A stretch of DNA of 64,000 nt from positions 124,001 to 188,000 of the forward strand of contig NZ_CANMAU010000007.1 of NCBI RefSeq assembly GCF_947495925.1, read 5' to 3'. The DNA comes from an uncultured Algibacter sp. Lineage in GTDB: Bacteria; Bacteroidota; Bacteroidia; Flavobacteriales; Flavobacteriaceae. Shown here in pieces: positions 28,129 to 36,145 of this stretch. Every line of letters begins with the position of its first letter. The stretch's first letter is position 1. A model generated the notes under the pieces. It saw only the letters and a program-made list of their open reading frames with translations, had not been told where the DNA came from and did no database searches. The position numbers were made by a program, and so were the translations under genes.

Positions 28129-28992
28129 CTAGTCAAGTTTCCAAGTTCTAACCCATTCATATTGCGTTGTGCGTTCACTCCAAGTACCACTTTCAATAAG
28201 TCCACCATCATCTGGAATTGGATTCCAGTCGTAAGTTTCTATGGCCATATGTATATAAGCTGGTAAGTCCCATTCAACGGTAGGGTACAATGTATAAACG
28301 TATGTCCCATTTAAAAAACACACAATTTCTTTAGAAGATTTCCACCAAGCGCCATAAATGTAAAATTTTTCATGATTTTTTGTTTCGGTAATAACAAAAT
28401 TTTGATCTCGTTCAGAAACGGGGTGACATTTGGTTTTCCTATGAATGGCATTAGAGTGAAAAATTTGATCCCATTCCTTCGCCCATTCTTCAGTTTTTGT
28501 AGTTACTCTTCCCACACATTCTTGTATATCCAATTCTTGTTTTTTCTCGCAATGGTATTTACTCATTAACCAAAAAGTGGAAGACATAACCGTGCTGTTT
28601 GCCTTCATTTTACATTCAAAATACCAACCTACATTTCCTGGGTTAATTGCTCTAACAATACCTCCTTGGTGTGTATAAATATCTCCGTGTTTTCGTAAGG
28701 GTGCATCTAATTTGCTAACGGTTACATTTAGTTTACCATGTTTTACTTTTACATTATCGGCTTTAAAAAGTCCTGGTGGTCGTCCGTCCCAAATCCAACC
28801 ATTTCCAATAGGTTCTTTTTGCCATTTTGATACATTTAATGATTTACCATCAAATTCATCTGAAAGGCTTTCTACTTTTACCCAAACATTACCATTTGGT
28901 TTGGGATCTTCTGTAGGTTTAAAATAAGGAGATTGCCCATACAATTGAATTGACAAAAGGTTTAGTAAAACGAATAAAAGGATTTGTTTCAT
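28129..28992 (-). CDS. Secreted GH16 glycoside hydrolase (galactanase-like)
   Basis: A 287-residue protein with a signal peptide (1-20, ending LYGQ) and one GH16 beta-jelly-roll domain. The catalytic motif is ELDIQE at 153-158, with E153 as nucleophile and E158 as acid/base. LSDEFDGKSL (43-52), MKANSTVMSSTFWLM and the C-terminal WVRTWKLD resemble marine beta-agarase/porphyranase/carrageenase relatives more than laminarinases, but the exact galactan cannot be fixed from sequence. Its start codon shares one base with the stop of the Nudix gene upstream. There is no SusCD pair, so this is not a polysaccharide utilisation locus. It helps identify the dead paralogue at 8.6-9.5 kb. Confidence 0.9.
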   Translation of the reverse strand: MKQILLFVLLNLLSIQLYGQSPYFKPTEDPKPNGNVWVKVESLSDEFDGKSLNVSKWQKEPIGNGWIWDGRPPGLFKADNVKVKHGKLNVTVSKLDAPLRKHGDIYTHQGGIVRAINPGNVGWYFECKMKANSTVMSSTFWLMSKYHCEKKQELDIQECVGRVTTKTEEWAKEWDQIFHSNAIHRKTKCHPVSERDQNFVITETKNHEKFYIYGAWWKSSKEIVCFLNGTYVYTLYPTVEWDLPAYIHMAIETYDWNPIPDDGGLIESGTWSERTTQYEWVRTWKLD

Positions 28993-29546
28993 TATGAGTT
29001 AAGTTTTAGTATTTCTTGATAAATAAGTTGATAATAGTTCTTATTTGCAGCTACAAAATGATTGTTGTTATTTTCTATATGATTAATAAGACATTTGAAT
29101 TCTGCCAAGGAAACTAATTTTAAAGCTTCCACTTCTTCCTCCTGAGGCGTTAATTCGTTAAGAGGTACTTTCAATTCACATATAAAAGTATTATGAAATT
29201 CATTATCTATGATACCATTGTCATATGATTGAAAACATTCAAAAACACCAATCTTTTGCAAGTCTTCTAACGAGATTTTTAACCCAATTTCCTCATGTAT
29301 TTCTCTAATGCCACCTTCTTCGGGAGTTTCACCCGCATCAATATGACCAGCTACTGACACATCCCACATTAGTGGGCAAATTGTTTTATTTGCAGAACGT
29401 TGAGAGAGTAATATGTCTCCTTGTTTTGTATAAAACCAAATATGAGTCGTATGGTGGTATAATCCTTTCTTATGAATAACAGATTTTAACGCTGTTTCAC
29501 CCAAAAGATTACCGTCCTGGTCTGCAATATCAATAAATTCATCCAT
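28992..29546 (-). CDS. Nudix hydrolase (IDI-like)
   Basis: A 184-residue Nudix protein. The Nudix box runs from GHIDAGETPEEGGIREIHEE (about 68-87) into IGL, with the REIHEE core intact. The N-terminal MDEFIDIADQDGNLLGE and HHTTHIWFY segments are shared with isopentenyl-diphosphate isomerase-like Nudix enzymes. It would hydrolyse a nucleoside-diphosphate-linked compound or act as an isomerase relative; substrate unknown. It overlaps the PLP enzyme upstream and the GH16 gene downstream by one base each, so the three genes are tightly coupled. Confidence 0.88.
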   Translation of the reverse strand: MDEFIDIADQDGNLLGETALKSVIHKKGLYHHTTHIWFYTKQGDILLSQRSANKTICPLMWDVSVAGHIDAGETPEEGGIREIHEEIGLKISLEDLQKIGVFECFQSYDNGIIDNEFHNTFICELKVPLNELTPQEEEVEALKLVSLAEFKCLINHIENNNNHFVAANKNYYQLIYQEILKLNS

Positions 29547-30706
29547 TAATTCAGGTTTAAAACGTTCTCTATTGATTTTAAAAGTATATCAAAGTCATGT
29601 GTAGTACTAAATAAATGACAAGATATTCTAATGTATGTGCCTCTATTTGCTATAAAAACTTGGTTCTTTTCAAATTCTTGTTTTAGTTTATCTAAATTTA
29701 TTCCGTCTGGAAGTTTAATTCCAAATAGATGTTTTGCACGATATTCATTTTTCTCAATTATACAGCCCAGTGTTTTCAATGGTTCAATAACATGCTTTGA
29801 AATGGAATGGCAATAGTCTTGAATGTTTTTTGGTTGCCATTCCAAAAGCTGACTTATTGAATCTAAAAGCATAGGGACGGCGATAAAATTGGCGTTTTCC
29901 CCCATGTTATATCTACCAGAAAAAGGTTTGTATGTTTCTTCGTAATTGGTAAGTCCTGCAAAGTTTTCGCTGTTCAGTCTGTTCGACCAGTTTTCTTCAA
30001 TTGGGATACCATTATCAAAGTATGGACCATAATATGCTAAGCCAAAAGAATAAGGGCCTAGTAACCATTTATAACCAGCACAAATAACCGCATCTGGTTC
30101 AAGTTCCTTCACTGAAAAGGGTAAGGCGCCAATAGATTGGGAACCATCAATTATTAACAAAGCATTCAATGATTTTACTTTGGCATTAATAGTTTTTAAA
30201 TTGAATATCGTACCATCTGCCCAGTGAATGTTTCCCATGGTAACCACAGCTGTTTTTTCAGTTATTGCATCTAGGATATGATCGTTCCATGTTTTTCCGC
30301 AATTTTCACTTTCATCAGGTTTATGTACTGTTTTAATAGTAGCCTTAAAGTCTGCAGCTAGTCGTTTCCATGCATATACATTACTTGGAAATTGTTCTCC
30401 AATTATAAGAATTTCATCCTCTGGTTTTAGTTTAATGTTTTTTGTAACTGTTGATATACCATATGAAACCGAAGGAATAGCAACAATACGTTGAGGCTCC
30501 TCAACCTCAATTAGCTGCGCATACATTTTTTTTAGATTGTCAAGCGGTTCAAAAAAATCATTACTTTTAATAGTAAAGGGATTCGTTTTTTGATCAATAG
30601 CAGCTTTTCCAGCCAAGTTTGTGCTTTTTAAAAGCGGAGACATATTAGCGGCATTTAGGTATGCCACATCTTCCGGTATATCAAAGAGGTGTTTTTTACT
30701 TGTCAT
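29546..30706 (-). CDS. Class V aminotransferase-fold PLP enzyme
   Basis: A 386-residue fold-type I PLP enzyme. The cofactor lysine is in CAGYKWLLGPYSFG (about residue 213), preceded by the Asp-containing LLIIDGSQSIGALPF. This group includes selenocysteine lyase/cysteine desulfurase-like and isopenicillin-epimerase-like proteins; the catalytic Cys loop of true desulfurases is not seen, so a different amino-acid or amine substrate is likely. A strong terminator for the preceding M42 gene lies 9 bp upstream of this start, so transcription probably begins anew here. Confidence 0.85.
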   Translation of the reverse strand: MTSKKHLFDIPEDVAYLNAANMSPLLKSTNLAGKAAIDQKTNPFTIKSNDFFEPLDNLKKMYAQLIEVEEPQRIVAIPSVSYGISTVTKNIKLKPEDEILIIGEQFPSNVYAWKRLAADFKATIKTVHKPDESENCGKTWNDHILDAITEKTAVVTMGNIHWADGTIFNLKTINAKVKSLNALLIIDGSQSIGALPFSVKELEPDAVICAGYKWLLGPYSFGLAYYGPYFDNGIPIEENWSNRLNSENFAGLTNYEETYKPFSGRYNMGENANFIAVPMLLDSISQLLEWQPKNIQDYCHSISKHVIEPLKTLGCIIEKNEYRAKHLFGIKLPDGINLDKLKQEFEKNQVFIANRGTYIRISCHLFSTTHDFDILLKSIENVLNLN

Positions 30707-30714
30707 AATAACTC

Positions 30715-30738
30715 AAAAAAAAACCCGCTCTTGGCGGG
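30715..30738 (-). terminator. Rho-independent terminator of the M42 peptidase gene
   Basis: On the minus strand CCCGC-CAAGA-GCGGG is followed by nine T residues. The arms are 30734-30738 and 30724-30728 in plus-strand numbering. It follows the M42 stop by about 15 bases. Confidence 0.85.
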
Positions 30739-30752
30739 ATTATATAGTTTAT

Positions 30753-31838
30753 TTAAAAATAACTAAATGTTTCGCCGTCTTCAATGTTTAGAAGCGTTTC
30801 ATAAATTAATTTAATCACATTTTCAACATCTTCTTTATGTACCATTTCTACAGTAGTGTGCATGTATCTTAATGGTAAAGATATCAACGCAGAAGCTACA
30901 CCACCATTACTATAAGCGAAAGCATCTGTATCTGTTCCAGTGGCTCTCGATAAAGCAGAACGTTGAAACGGAATTTTTTTGGTTTCAGCAGTTTCTGTAA
31001 TTAAATCACGAAGTTTTTGTTGTACCGCAGGCGCATAGGCCACTACAGGTCCTTTGCCCATTTCTAAACTACCTTCTTTCTTTTGCTCAATCATTGGGGT
31101 AGTCGTATCGTGGGTTACATCGGTAACAATAGCGACATTGGGTTTAATGGTTTGCGTAATCATTTCAGCACCGCGTAAGCCTATTTCTTCTTGAACGGCA
31201 TTGGTAATGTATAAACCAAAAGGTAATTCTTTTTTATTTTCTTTAAGTAGTCGTGCCACTTCGGCAATCATAAAACCACCCATGCGGTTATCAATAGCGC
31301 GACAAACAAATTTATCATCATTTAAAATGTGAAACTCGTCAGGATAGGTAATAACACAACCTACGTGAACTCCCAATTTTTCAACTTCTTCTTTATTTGC
31401 ACATCCTACATCAATAAAGATGTTGTCTGGTTTTGGCGCTTCTTCTTTTGCTCTATTTCTTGTGTGAATGGCCGGCCATCCAAAAACACCTTTCACAATA
31501 CCATTTTTGGTATGAATATTTACCACCTTACTTGGGGCTATTTGATGGTCGCTACCACCATTTCTAATCACATAAATTAATCCTTTGTCAGATATAAAAT
31601 TTACATACCACGATATTTCGTCAGCATGTCCTTCAATAACTACTTTGTATTTTGCTTTTGGGTTTATAACACCAACAGCAGTTCCGTAGGTGTCTGTTAT
31701 AAACTCATCAACATAAGGTTTTAAATAATCCATCCATATCTTCTGACCTTCCCATTCGTATCCTGTAGGAGCTGCATTATTTAAATATTTTTCTAAAAAG
31801 TCCATCGACTTTTTTTTAAGAATGCTCTGTTTTGCCAT
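30753..31838 (-). CDS. M42-family metallopeptidase
   Basis: A 361-residue cytosolic aminopeptidase of the M42 family, which forms large tetrahedral assemblies. Metal and catalytic residues are visible in IEGHADEISWYV (His and Asp/Glu), CRAIDNRMGG (bridging Asp), AVQEEIGLRGA (catalytic Glu pair) and the last ligands in VTDVTHD and MHTTVEMVH. These enzymes trim oligopeptides to amino acids using two divalent metals. Once also annotated as endoglucanases, but the peptidase role is better supported. Single gene with its own terminator. Confidence 0.92.
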   Translation of the reverse strand: MAKQSILKKKSMDFLEKYLNNAAPTGYEWEGQKIWMDYLKPYVDEFITDTYGTAVGVINPKAKYKVVIEGHADEISWYVNFISDKGLIYVIRNGGSDHQIAPSKVVNIHTKNGIVKGVFGWPAIHTRNRAKEEAPKPDNIFIDVGCANKEEVEKLGVHVGCVITYPDEFHILNDDKFVCRAIDNRMGGFMIAEVARLLKENKKELPFGLYITNAVQEEIGLRGAEMITQTIKPNVAIVTDVTHDTTTPMIEQKKEGSLEMGKGPVVAYAPAVQQKLRDLITETAETKKIPFQRSALSRATGTDTDAFAYSNGGVASALISLPLRYMHTTVEMVHKEDVENVIKLIYETLLNIEDGETFSYF

Positions 31839-31906
31839 TTATAAAAGTTTTGCACTAAAATAATAATATAAATAGAAATCAACATGCATAACCCCTTGTA
31901 AATTCT

Positions 31907-31914
31907 TAATTTTG
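31907..31914 (+). promoter_or_regulatory. Bacteroidota -7 box for the DUF4294 gene
   Basis: TAATTTTG fits the TAnnTTTG consensus and lies 28 bases before the DUF4294 start codon. The -33 element is not clear. Confidence 0.5.
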
Positions 31915-31942
31915 ACATGTTATATGCTCCAGTCTTTTTAAG

Positions 31943-32620
31943 ATGAAATTTTTTAAATACATATTTGTTCTTTTTCCTGTTTTAACCTTTTCTCAAGTTC
32001 ATGAAATTGAGCAGGATACAACCTCTATTGAATACCTTATCATTGAAGGCGATTCTATACCTCGTAGATCTATTGATTTAGATGAGGTTATGCTATTGCA
32101 TAAATTGGAATTTGGTAGTAGAGAAGAACGTATTCGGTATTTAATACTTAGGCGAAAAACCATTAAAGTGTACCCCTATGCTAAAATGGCTGCGGAGCGA
32201 TTAGACTCCATGAATACGCACTTAAAGACATTAACCAAGAATCGCCAAAAGAAACGGTACACAAAAAAAATTCAAAAATATGTTGAAGGTGAGTTTTCGG
32301 TAGAATTAAAGAAGTTAACACGTACGGAAGGTCAAATATTAGTAAAGCTTATCCATAGACAAACAGGTAAAACGGCTTTTGATTTGGTTAAGGAATTACG
32401 AAGTGGGTGGCGAGCATTTTGGTATAACACTACGGCGAGCATGTTTGATATTTCTCTTAAGCGCGAGTTTGACCCTATTGATGTTAAAGAAGATTATCTC
32501 ATTGAAGATATTCTACAACGTAGTTTTCAGGGCGGGCGTTTAGAACGACAAAAACCAAAAGTTGAATTCGATTTTTATGATTTAACGGATAAATGGATTC
32601 ATCAAAAAACACCAGATTGA
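31943..32620 (+). CDS. DUF4294 exported protein
   Basis: A 225-residue protein with a signal peptide (about 1-17, ending LTFSQ). The basic middle part, with LILRRKTIKVYPYAKMAAERLD (in two overlapping halves around 70-92), RQTGKTAFDLVKELRSGWRAFW and the C-terminal acidic region, matches DUF4294, a family almost confined to Bacteroidota and of unknown function. It is one base apart from the hemolysin III-like gene. Confidence 0.85.
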   Translation: MKFFKYIFVLFPVLTFSQVHEIEQDTTSIEYLIIEGDSIPRRSIDLDEVMLLHKLEFGSREERIRYLILRRKTIKVYPYAKMAAERLDSMNTHLKTLTKNRQKKRYTKKIQKYVEGEFSVELKKLTRTEGQILVKLIHRQTGKTAFDLVKELRSGWRAFWYNTTASMFDISLKREFDPIDVKEDYLIEDILQRSFQGGRLERQKPKVEFDFYDLTDKWIHQKTPD

Positions 32621-32621
32621 C

Positions 32622-33248
32622 ATGCGTTTGCAAACGCCTTTTGAAGAAAGACTAAATGCCATATCTCATGGTGTTGGTGCTTTATTGGGTATTGTAGCAT
32701 TGGTTTTACTAATCAAAAATAATTCAGATAAAACAACATATAGTCTATTTAGTGTTATTATTTATGGGGTTTCCATAATTCTTTTATTCACGGCATCAAC
32801 CCTTTATCATGCTATTAATAATGAAACCTATAAGCACTACTTTAGGATTTTAGATCATATTAGTATTTATGTTTTAATAGCAGGGACTTATACACCTGTT
32901 ACTTTAATTGTGTTAGAACAAAGCCATGGTTGGCAACTGTTTTATGCCGTTTGGGGCATAGCTGTGTTCGGCACATTATTGAAATTGTTTTTCACAGGGA
33001 AGTTTGAAATCTTCTCTACACTATTATATTTAGTTATGGGGTGGCTTATCGTTTTCGACTTTTCCAATTTATCTCATGCTATTGGAAGCGATGGTATATT
33101 ATTCTTGTTTGCAGGAGGTTTAGCTTATACTGCAGGGATTATATTTTATGCCATTGGTCGCATACCGTTTAATCACGTTATTTGGCATTTGTTTGTATTG
33201 GCAGGGGCAATTTGTCATTTTTTTATGATATTTTTTTACGTTATTTAA
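32622..33248 (+). CDS. Hemolysin III / PAQR-family membrane protein
   Basis: A 208-residue seven-helix membrane protein. The N-terminal TPFEERLNAISHGVGALLGI, the STLYHAI segment after helix 2 and the C-terminal HVIWHLFVLAGAICHFFMI supply the three conserved His residues and Ser/Asp of the PAQR metal site. The family is named after a Bacillus haemolysin, but most bacterial members probably act as membrane hydrolases or in lipid homeostasis. Same operon as DUF4294 and GNAT genes. Confidence 0.9.
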   Translation: MRLQTPFEERLNAISHGVGALLGIVALVLLIKNNSDKTTYSLFSVIIYGVSIILLFTASTLYHAINNETYKHYFRILDHISIYVLIAGTYTPVTLIVLEQSHGWQLFYAVWGIAVFGTLLKLFFTGKFEIFSTLLYLVMGWLIVFDFSNLSHAIGSDGILFLFAGGLAYTAGIIFYAIGRIPFNHVIWHLFVLAGAICHFFMIFFYVI

Positions 33249-33278
33249 GGAACGTAACTTGTGTTTCAATTTAAATAT

Positions 33279-33785
33279 ATGATACATATTCTACCAGCTA
33301 CCTCTTTAGCACATTTCGAAACCATATCGCGTTTGGCGCATGAAATATGGCATGAACACTACATAAAAATTATAAGTGTAGAGCAAATAGAGTACATGCT
33401 TGAAAAGTATAACTCGGTGTCACATATTACAGAACGCGCAAATAATGGCGCTTTGTTTTTTTATATGACTTATAACGATAAGCCTGTAGGTTATCTAGCC
33501 ATGGAGAAACATCTTGACTATTTGTACATTAGTAAGCTATATGTTATGAAGGAAAGTAGAGGAAAAGGTATTGCAAAAACAGTAATTGATTTTGTGGTAT
33601 CTATGGCTCAAGATAAAGGTAAGCCCATGGTTAAACTTCACGTAAATAAATACAATTATGGTGCTATTGGGTTTTACGGAAACATGGGCTTTGTTAATAC
33701 GGAATCGGTGATTACGGATATAGGAAATGGGTTTATCATGGACGATTATTTGATGGTGAAACACCTTAAGTTAAAGGGAATATAA
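33279..33785 (+). CDS. GNAT-family N-acetyltransferase
   Basis: The ATG at 33279 (MIHILPATSL) is preferred over a GTG at 33261. The 168-residue protein has the GNAT fold; the acetyl-CoA loop is VMKESRGKGIAKTVIDF, and GAIGFYGNMGFV is the typical C-terminal strand-helix. Acetyl acceptor unknown. It ends one base before the stop of the convergent DUF4268 gene, with no terminator between them. Confidence 0.88.
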   Translation: MIHILPATSLAHFETISRLAHEIWHEHYIKIISVEQIEYMLEKYNSVSHITERANNGALFFYMTYNDKPVGYLAMEKHLDYLYISKLYVMKESRGKGIAKTVIDFVVSMAQDKGKPMVKLHVNKYNYGAIGFYGNMGFVNTESVITDIGNGFIMDDYLMVKHLKLKGI

Positions 33786-34214
33786 TTATCCGTCAATCAC
33801 ATCTTTATACTCCTCAAAAAAAGCTTCAAATAAGCTCATGTTTGTATTGAAGAATTCCATAACCTCTCGCCAAGTGTTTTTGTTATGTATGGATACTTTT
33901 TGTTCTAAGGGGATATAAATTCGTGATATTTCTTTATGGTTATCGAGAAAAAATTCTTCTTCGTAAATCGCTTCAGGAAGATAGTCGTCTAAAAGAATAG
34001 ATTTTAAAGCGAGTAGTTTCTGCCAATGTTTAATACGGTTTTCAAGATCGTCTTCCAAATCTAAAGCAATGAGCGCTTTCTTATTATCAAAGTGAAATTT
34101 AAATGATAAGCCCTTTAGTTTAGTATCATACAAAACCCATTTTCGCGGAAAAGATTTCCCAAAACTTGTCCAAAACTCTTGTCTTAATATTCTAGATTCT
34201 TCTTTGCTAAACAT
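33786..34214 (-). CDS. DUF4268 protein
   Basis: A 142-residue, aromatic- and charge-rich protein matching DUF4268. MFSKEESRILRQEFWTSFGK at the start and the C-terminal MEFFNTNMSLFEAFFEEYKD are typical. The longer members of this family are found near restriction or DNA-repair genes, but this short form is a stand-alone gene in flavobacteria; function unknown. Its start codon is only seven bases from an array of 7-bp repeats, so its promoter must lie within or beyond the array. Confidence 0.78.
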   Translation of the reverse strand: MFSKEESRILRQEFWTSFGKSFPRKWVLYDTKLKGLSFKFHFDNKKALIALDLEDDLENRIKHWQKLLALKSILLDDYLPEAIYEEEFFLDNHKEISRIYIPLEQKVSIHNKNTWREVMEFFNTNMSLFEAFFEEYKDVIDG

Positions 34215-34221
34215 TAGTTTT

Positions 34222-34287
34222 AGTTAAAAGTTAAAAGTTAAAAGTTAAAAGTTAAAAGTTAAAAGTTAAAAGTTAAAAGTTAAAAGT
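34222..34287 (+). repeat. Heptanucleotide tandem array (AGTTAAA)9
   Basis: Nine perfect copies of AGTTAAA (34222-34284) plus a partial unit. On the coding strand of DUF4268 it reads TTTAACT repeats ending seven bases before the ATG. Seven-base arrays change length readily by replication slippage. Confidence 0.95.
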
Positions 34288-34319
34288 GTGTCACTCTTGC
34301 CATTTTGAATATTATTTAC

Positions 34320-34360
34320 CATCAATCATCAATCATCAATCATCAACCATCAACCATCAG
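34320..34360 (+). repeat. Heptanucleotide tandem array (CATCAAT/C)5.9
   Basis: Three copies of CATCAAT, two of CATCAAC and a partial CATCAG, ending directly at the stop codon of the ZIP transporter gene. The unit length equals that of the array 32 bp away, but the sequence is unrelated. Confidence 0.92.
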
Positions 34361-35035
34361 CTAAATAAAATAAGCTATACCAACCCCAAGAATGATAGAT
34401 ATAAACTTCGACAAATTAAATTTATGGCCCTCGCCACTTTCAAATAAAATGGTTGTAGATATATGGAAAAATATACCAATCACTACAGCATTAATACTAT
34501 GCGCTAGCTGCATACTTAAATCGGCGGTATTCGAAATATAGGTTCCTAAAGGCGTCATGGTAGTAAAAATCAATAAAAACGTTATAATTTGAAACTTACT
34601 AAACTTCGACTGAAATAAAAACAGACTTACAATTGTAGCAATAGGAATTTTATGAATTAAAACGCCATAAACCATATCGTTATGTTGGTGTATTGGAAAC
34701 CCTTCCAAAAAACTATGGATACACAAACTTATAAACAATAGCCAAGGGAAAGCGGTTTCAGTTTTATGAATATGCACATGCCCATGTTCGGCACCTTTAG
34801 AGAACAATTCCAAAATAATTTGCAGTAAGATACCGCCCATAATAAATAGTCCGGTACGTTTCGTATCTAAATGTTCGTATACTTCAGGCAGTAATTCAAA
34901 AAGTGTTAGTGCTAGTAAAAAAGCACCACTAAAAGAGAGCAGAAGTTTCGTGTTCCACTTTTTTTTATCTTTAGATAGTTTTGCAATAATAACACCTAAA
35001 ATAACAGCATATATAGGAAAAAGAAATTTATTCAT
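34361..35035 (-). CDS. ZIP-family metal transporter
   Basis: A 224-residue inner-membrane protein with about eight helices. The helix-4 metal motif HSFLEGFPI (about 105-113) and the helix-5 HKIPIATIVSLFLF (about 128-141), plus a His-rich loop (HGHVHIHKTE, about 84-93), identify a ZIP carrier that imports zinc or another divalent metal. The stop codon is flush with a heptamer array. Substrate preference unknown. Confidence 0.88.
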   Translation of the reverse strand: MNKFLFPIYAVILGVIIAKLSKDKKKWNTKLLLSFSGAFLLALTLFELLPEVYEHLDTKRTGLFIMGGILLQIILELFSKGAEHGHVHIHKTETAFPWLLFISLCIHSFLEGFPIHQHNDMVYGVLIHKIPIATIVSLFLFQSKFSKFQIITFLLIFTTMTPLGTYISNTADLSMQLAHSINAVVIGIFFHISTTILFESGEGHKFNLSKFISIILGVGIAYFI

Positions 35036-35127
35036 TCAAAATACAAGTCAATTTTAAAATCAAATAATCCATAGTGCAAGCAACAAAATATTCAACTTGC
35101 CCGCTTGCAATAAAAAACATTATTGGC

Positions 35128-35859
35128 TTATTTAAAAATCATTACTAAGCGCTCAGACGTTTTTGCATTATATTTATGTAACTTATAATCACCAAAAACC
35201 TCTAATAAATGCACACCAGCTTGTTCAAAAAGCAATTTAAAATCAGCTAAAGTAAACCAGCGCACACGCTCCTGAAAATTATATATTTTGTTATCGGCAG
35301 TAAAAGTAATATCTTTTATAATATATCCGTCTTCAACATAACGTTTTAAATGGAATTCAATATCATCAACCGTTTTAACCTCTTGGGGTACCAAATTGTC
35401 AATAACAAACTCACTATTCATAAAATCAATGACTCCAAAACCAAACTCGTTAAGTTCCTCCTTAATAGCCATTATGGTTTTTAAGTTATCCCCATCATCA
35501 TCAAAATACCCAAAACTGGTAAACAAATTAAAAACGGCGTCAAACTGTTTATGGTAGGGTTTGCACATGTTATGCACATTAAAATGCAAGCGGTGATTTT
35601 CAAACTGTTTAGCAAAAGCAATACTGTTAGCACTTAAATCTACACCCGTAACATCATATCCAATTTTGTTCAAGTAACGTGCATGGCGCCCTTTACCACA
35701 AGCCAAATCTAAAATGGTACCGTGCTCTGGTATATTTAAGTAATTCGTTAAGGTGTCCATAAATAGATGCGCTTCGGTATCGTCTCTATCCTTGTATAAA
35801 ATGTGGTAAAATGGCGTGTCAAACCAAGAAGTAAACCAAGTACTAGTATTGTTTGTCAT
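35128..35859 (-). CDS. Class I SAM-dependent methyltransferase
   Basis: A 243-residue Rossmann-fold methyltransferase. Motif I is ILDLACGKGRHARYL (about 44-58), followed by VTGVDLSANSIAFAK (motif II) and an FDAVFNLFTSFGYF block (about 107-120). The family includes small-molecule methylases of unknown acceptor. Single gene; a long palindromic element begins just upstream of its start. Confidence 0.85.
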   Translation of the reverse strand: MTNNTSTWFTSWFDTPFYHILYKDRDDTEAHLFMDTLTNYLNIPEHGTILDLACGKGRHARYLNKIGYDVTGVDLSANSIAFAKQFENHRLHFNVHNMCKPYHKQFDAVFNLFTSFGYFDDDGDNLKTIMAIKEELNEFGFGVIDFMNSEFVIDNLVPQEVKTVDDIEFHLKRYVEDGYIIKDITFTADNKIYNFQERVRWFTLADFKLLFEQAGVHLLEVFGDYKLHKYNAKTSERLVMIFK

Positions 35860-35876
35860 ATACTTTTTTTGGGGTT

Positions 35877-35899
35877 ACCCCCGAGAAATTTTCGGGGGT
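35877..35899. repeat. G/C-rich hairpin ACCCCCGA/TCGGGGGT
   Basis: An 8-bp perfect inverted repeat (35877-35884 and 35892-35899) around a seven-base loop, in otherwise AT-rich DNA. It abuts the larger palindrome at 35900 and may be part of the same element. Confidence 0.85.
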
Positions 35900-36062
35900 C
35901 AGGCTTTACGCTATATCTTTTTAAAAAGTTTAAAGTTCGTTATCATGAGGCCAGAAATGGCATGATAATCTTTTCCTCGATTAGCAAATGGCCACGGCAA
36001 AAAATGCCTCGTAATAACGTTTCTATGTTTTTAAAAAGGATGCCGCTGCAATCCTTAACCCG
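35900..36062. repeat. Long imperfect palindromic element (~163 bp)
   Basis: Two arms of about 50 bp are imperfect reverse complements about a centre near 35978. Anchor pairs are TTTTTAAAAA at 35918-35927 and 36028-36037, and CGTTATCATGAGGC (35938-35951) against GCCTCGTAATAACG (36006-36019). The outer flanks (AGGCTTTACGCTATATC and GGATGCCGCTGCAATCCTT) also pair in part. A further inner hairpin TTATCAT/ATGATAA with GCCA-GAAA-TGGC lies at 35940-35968. No protein is encoded. It resembles a short interspersed palindromic repeat or MITE-like element. Confidence 0.75.
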
Positions 36063-36100
36063 AATTATCAATAAACATTACGTTTGCCGCAAAATTACAT

Positions 36101-36108
36101 TATTTTTG
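36101..36108 (+). promoter_or_regulatory. Bacteroidota -7 box for the THUMP methyltransferase
   Basis: TATTTTTG fits TAnnTTTG and lies 37 bases before the ATG at 36146. A TTTG at 36083 is too close to be a standard -33 element. Confidence 0.5.
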
Positions 36109-36145
36109 CAATCTATTGGACGTAAAAATCTATCAGACGAAAAAA

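Noticed and set aside
33786-34214. DUF4268 as part of a defence system
   Set aside because: No restriction, nuclease or toxin genes nearby; it stands alone.
34222-34360. Repeats as a CRISPR array
   Set aside because: The units are 7 bp with no spacers; these are simple tandem repeats.
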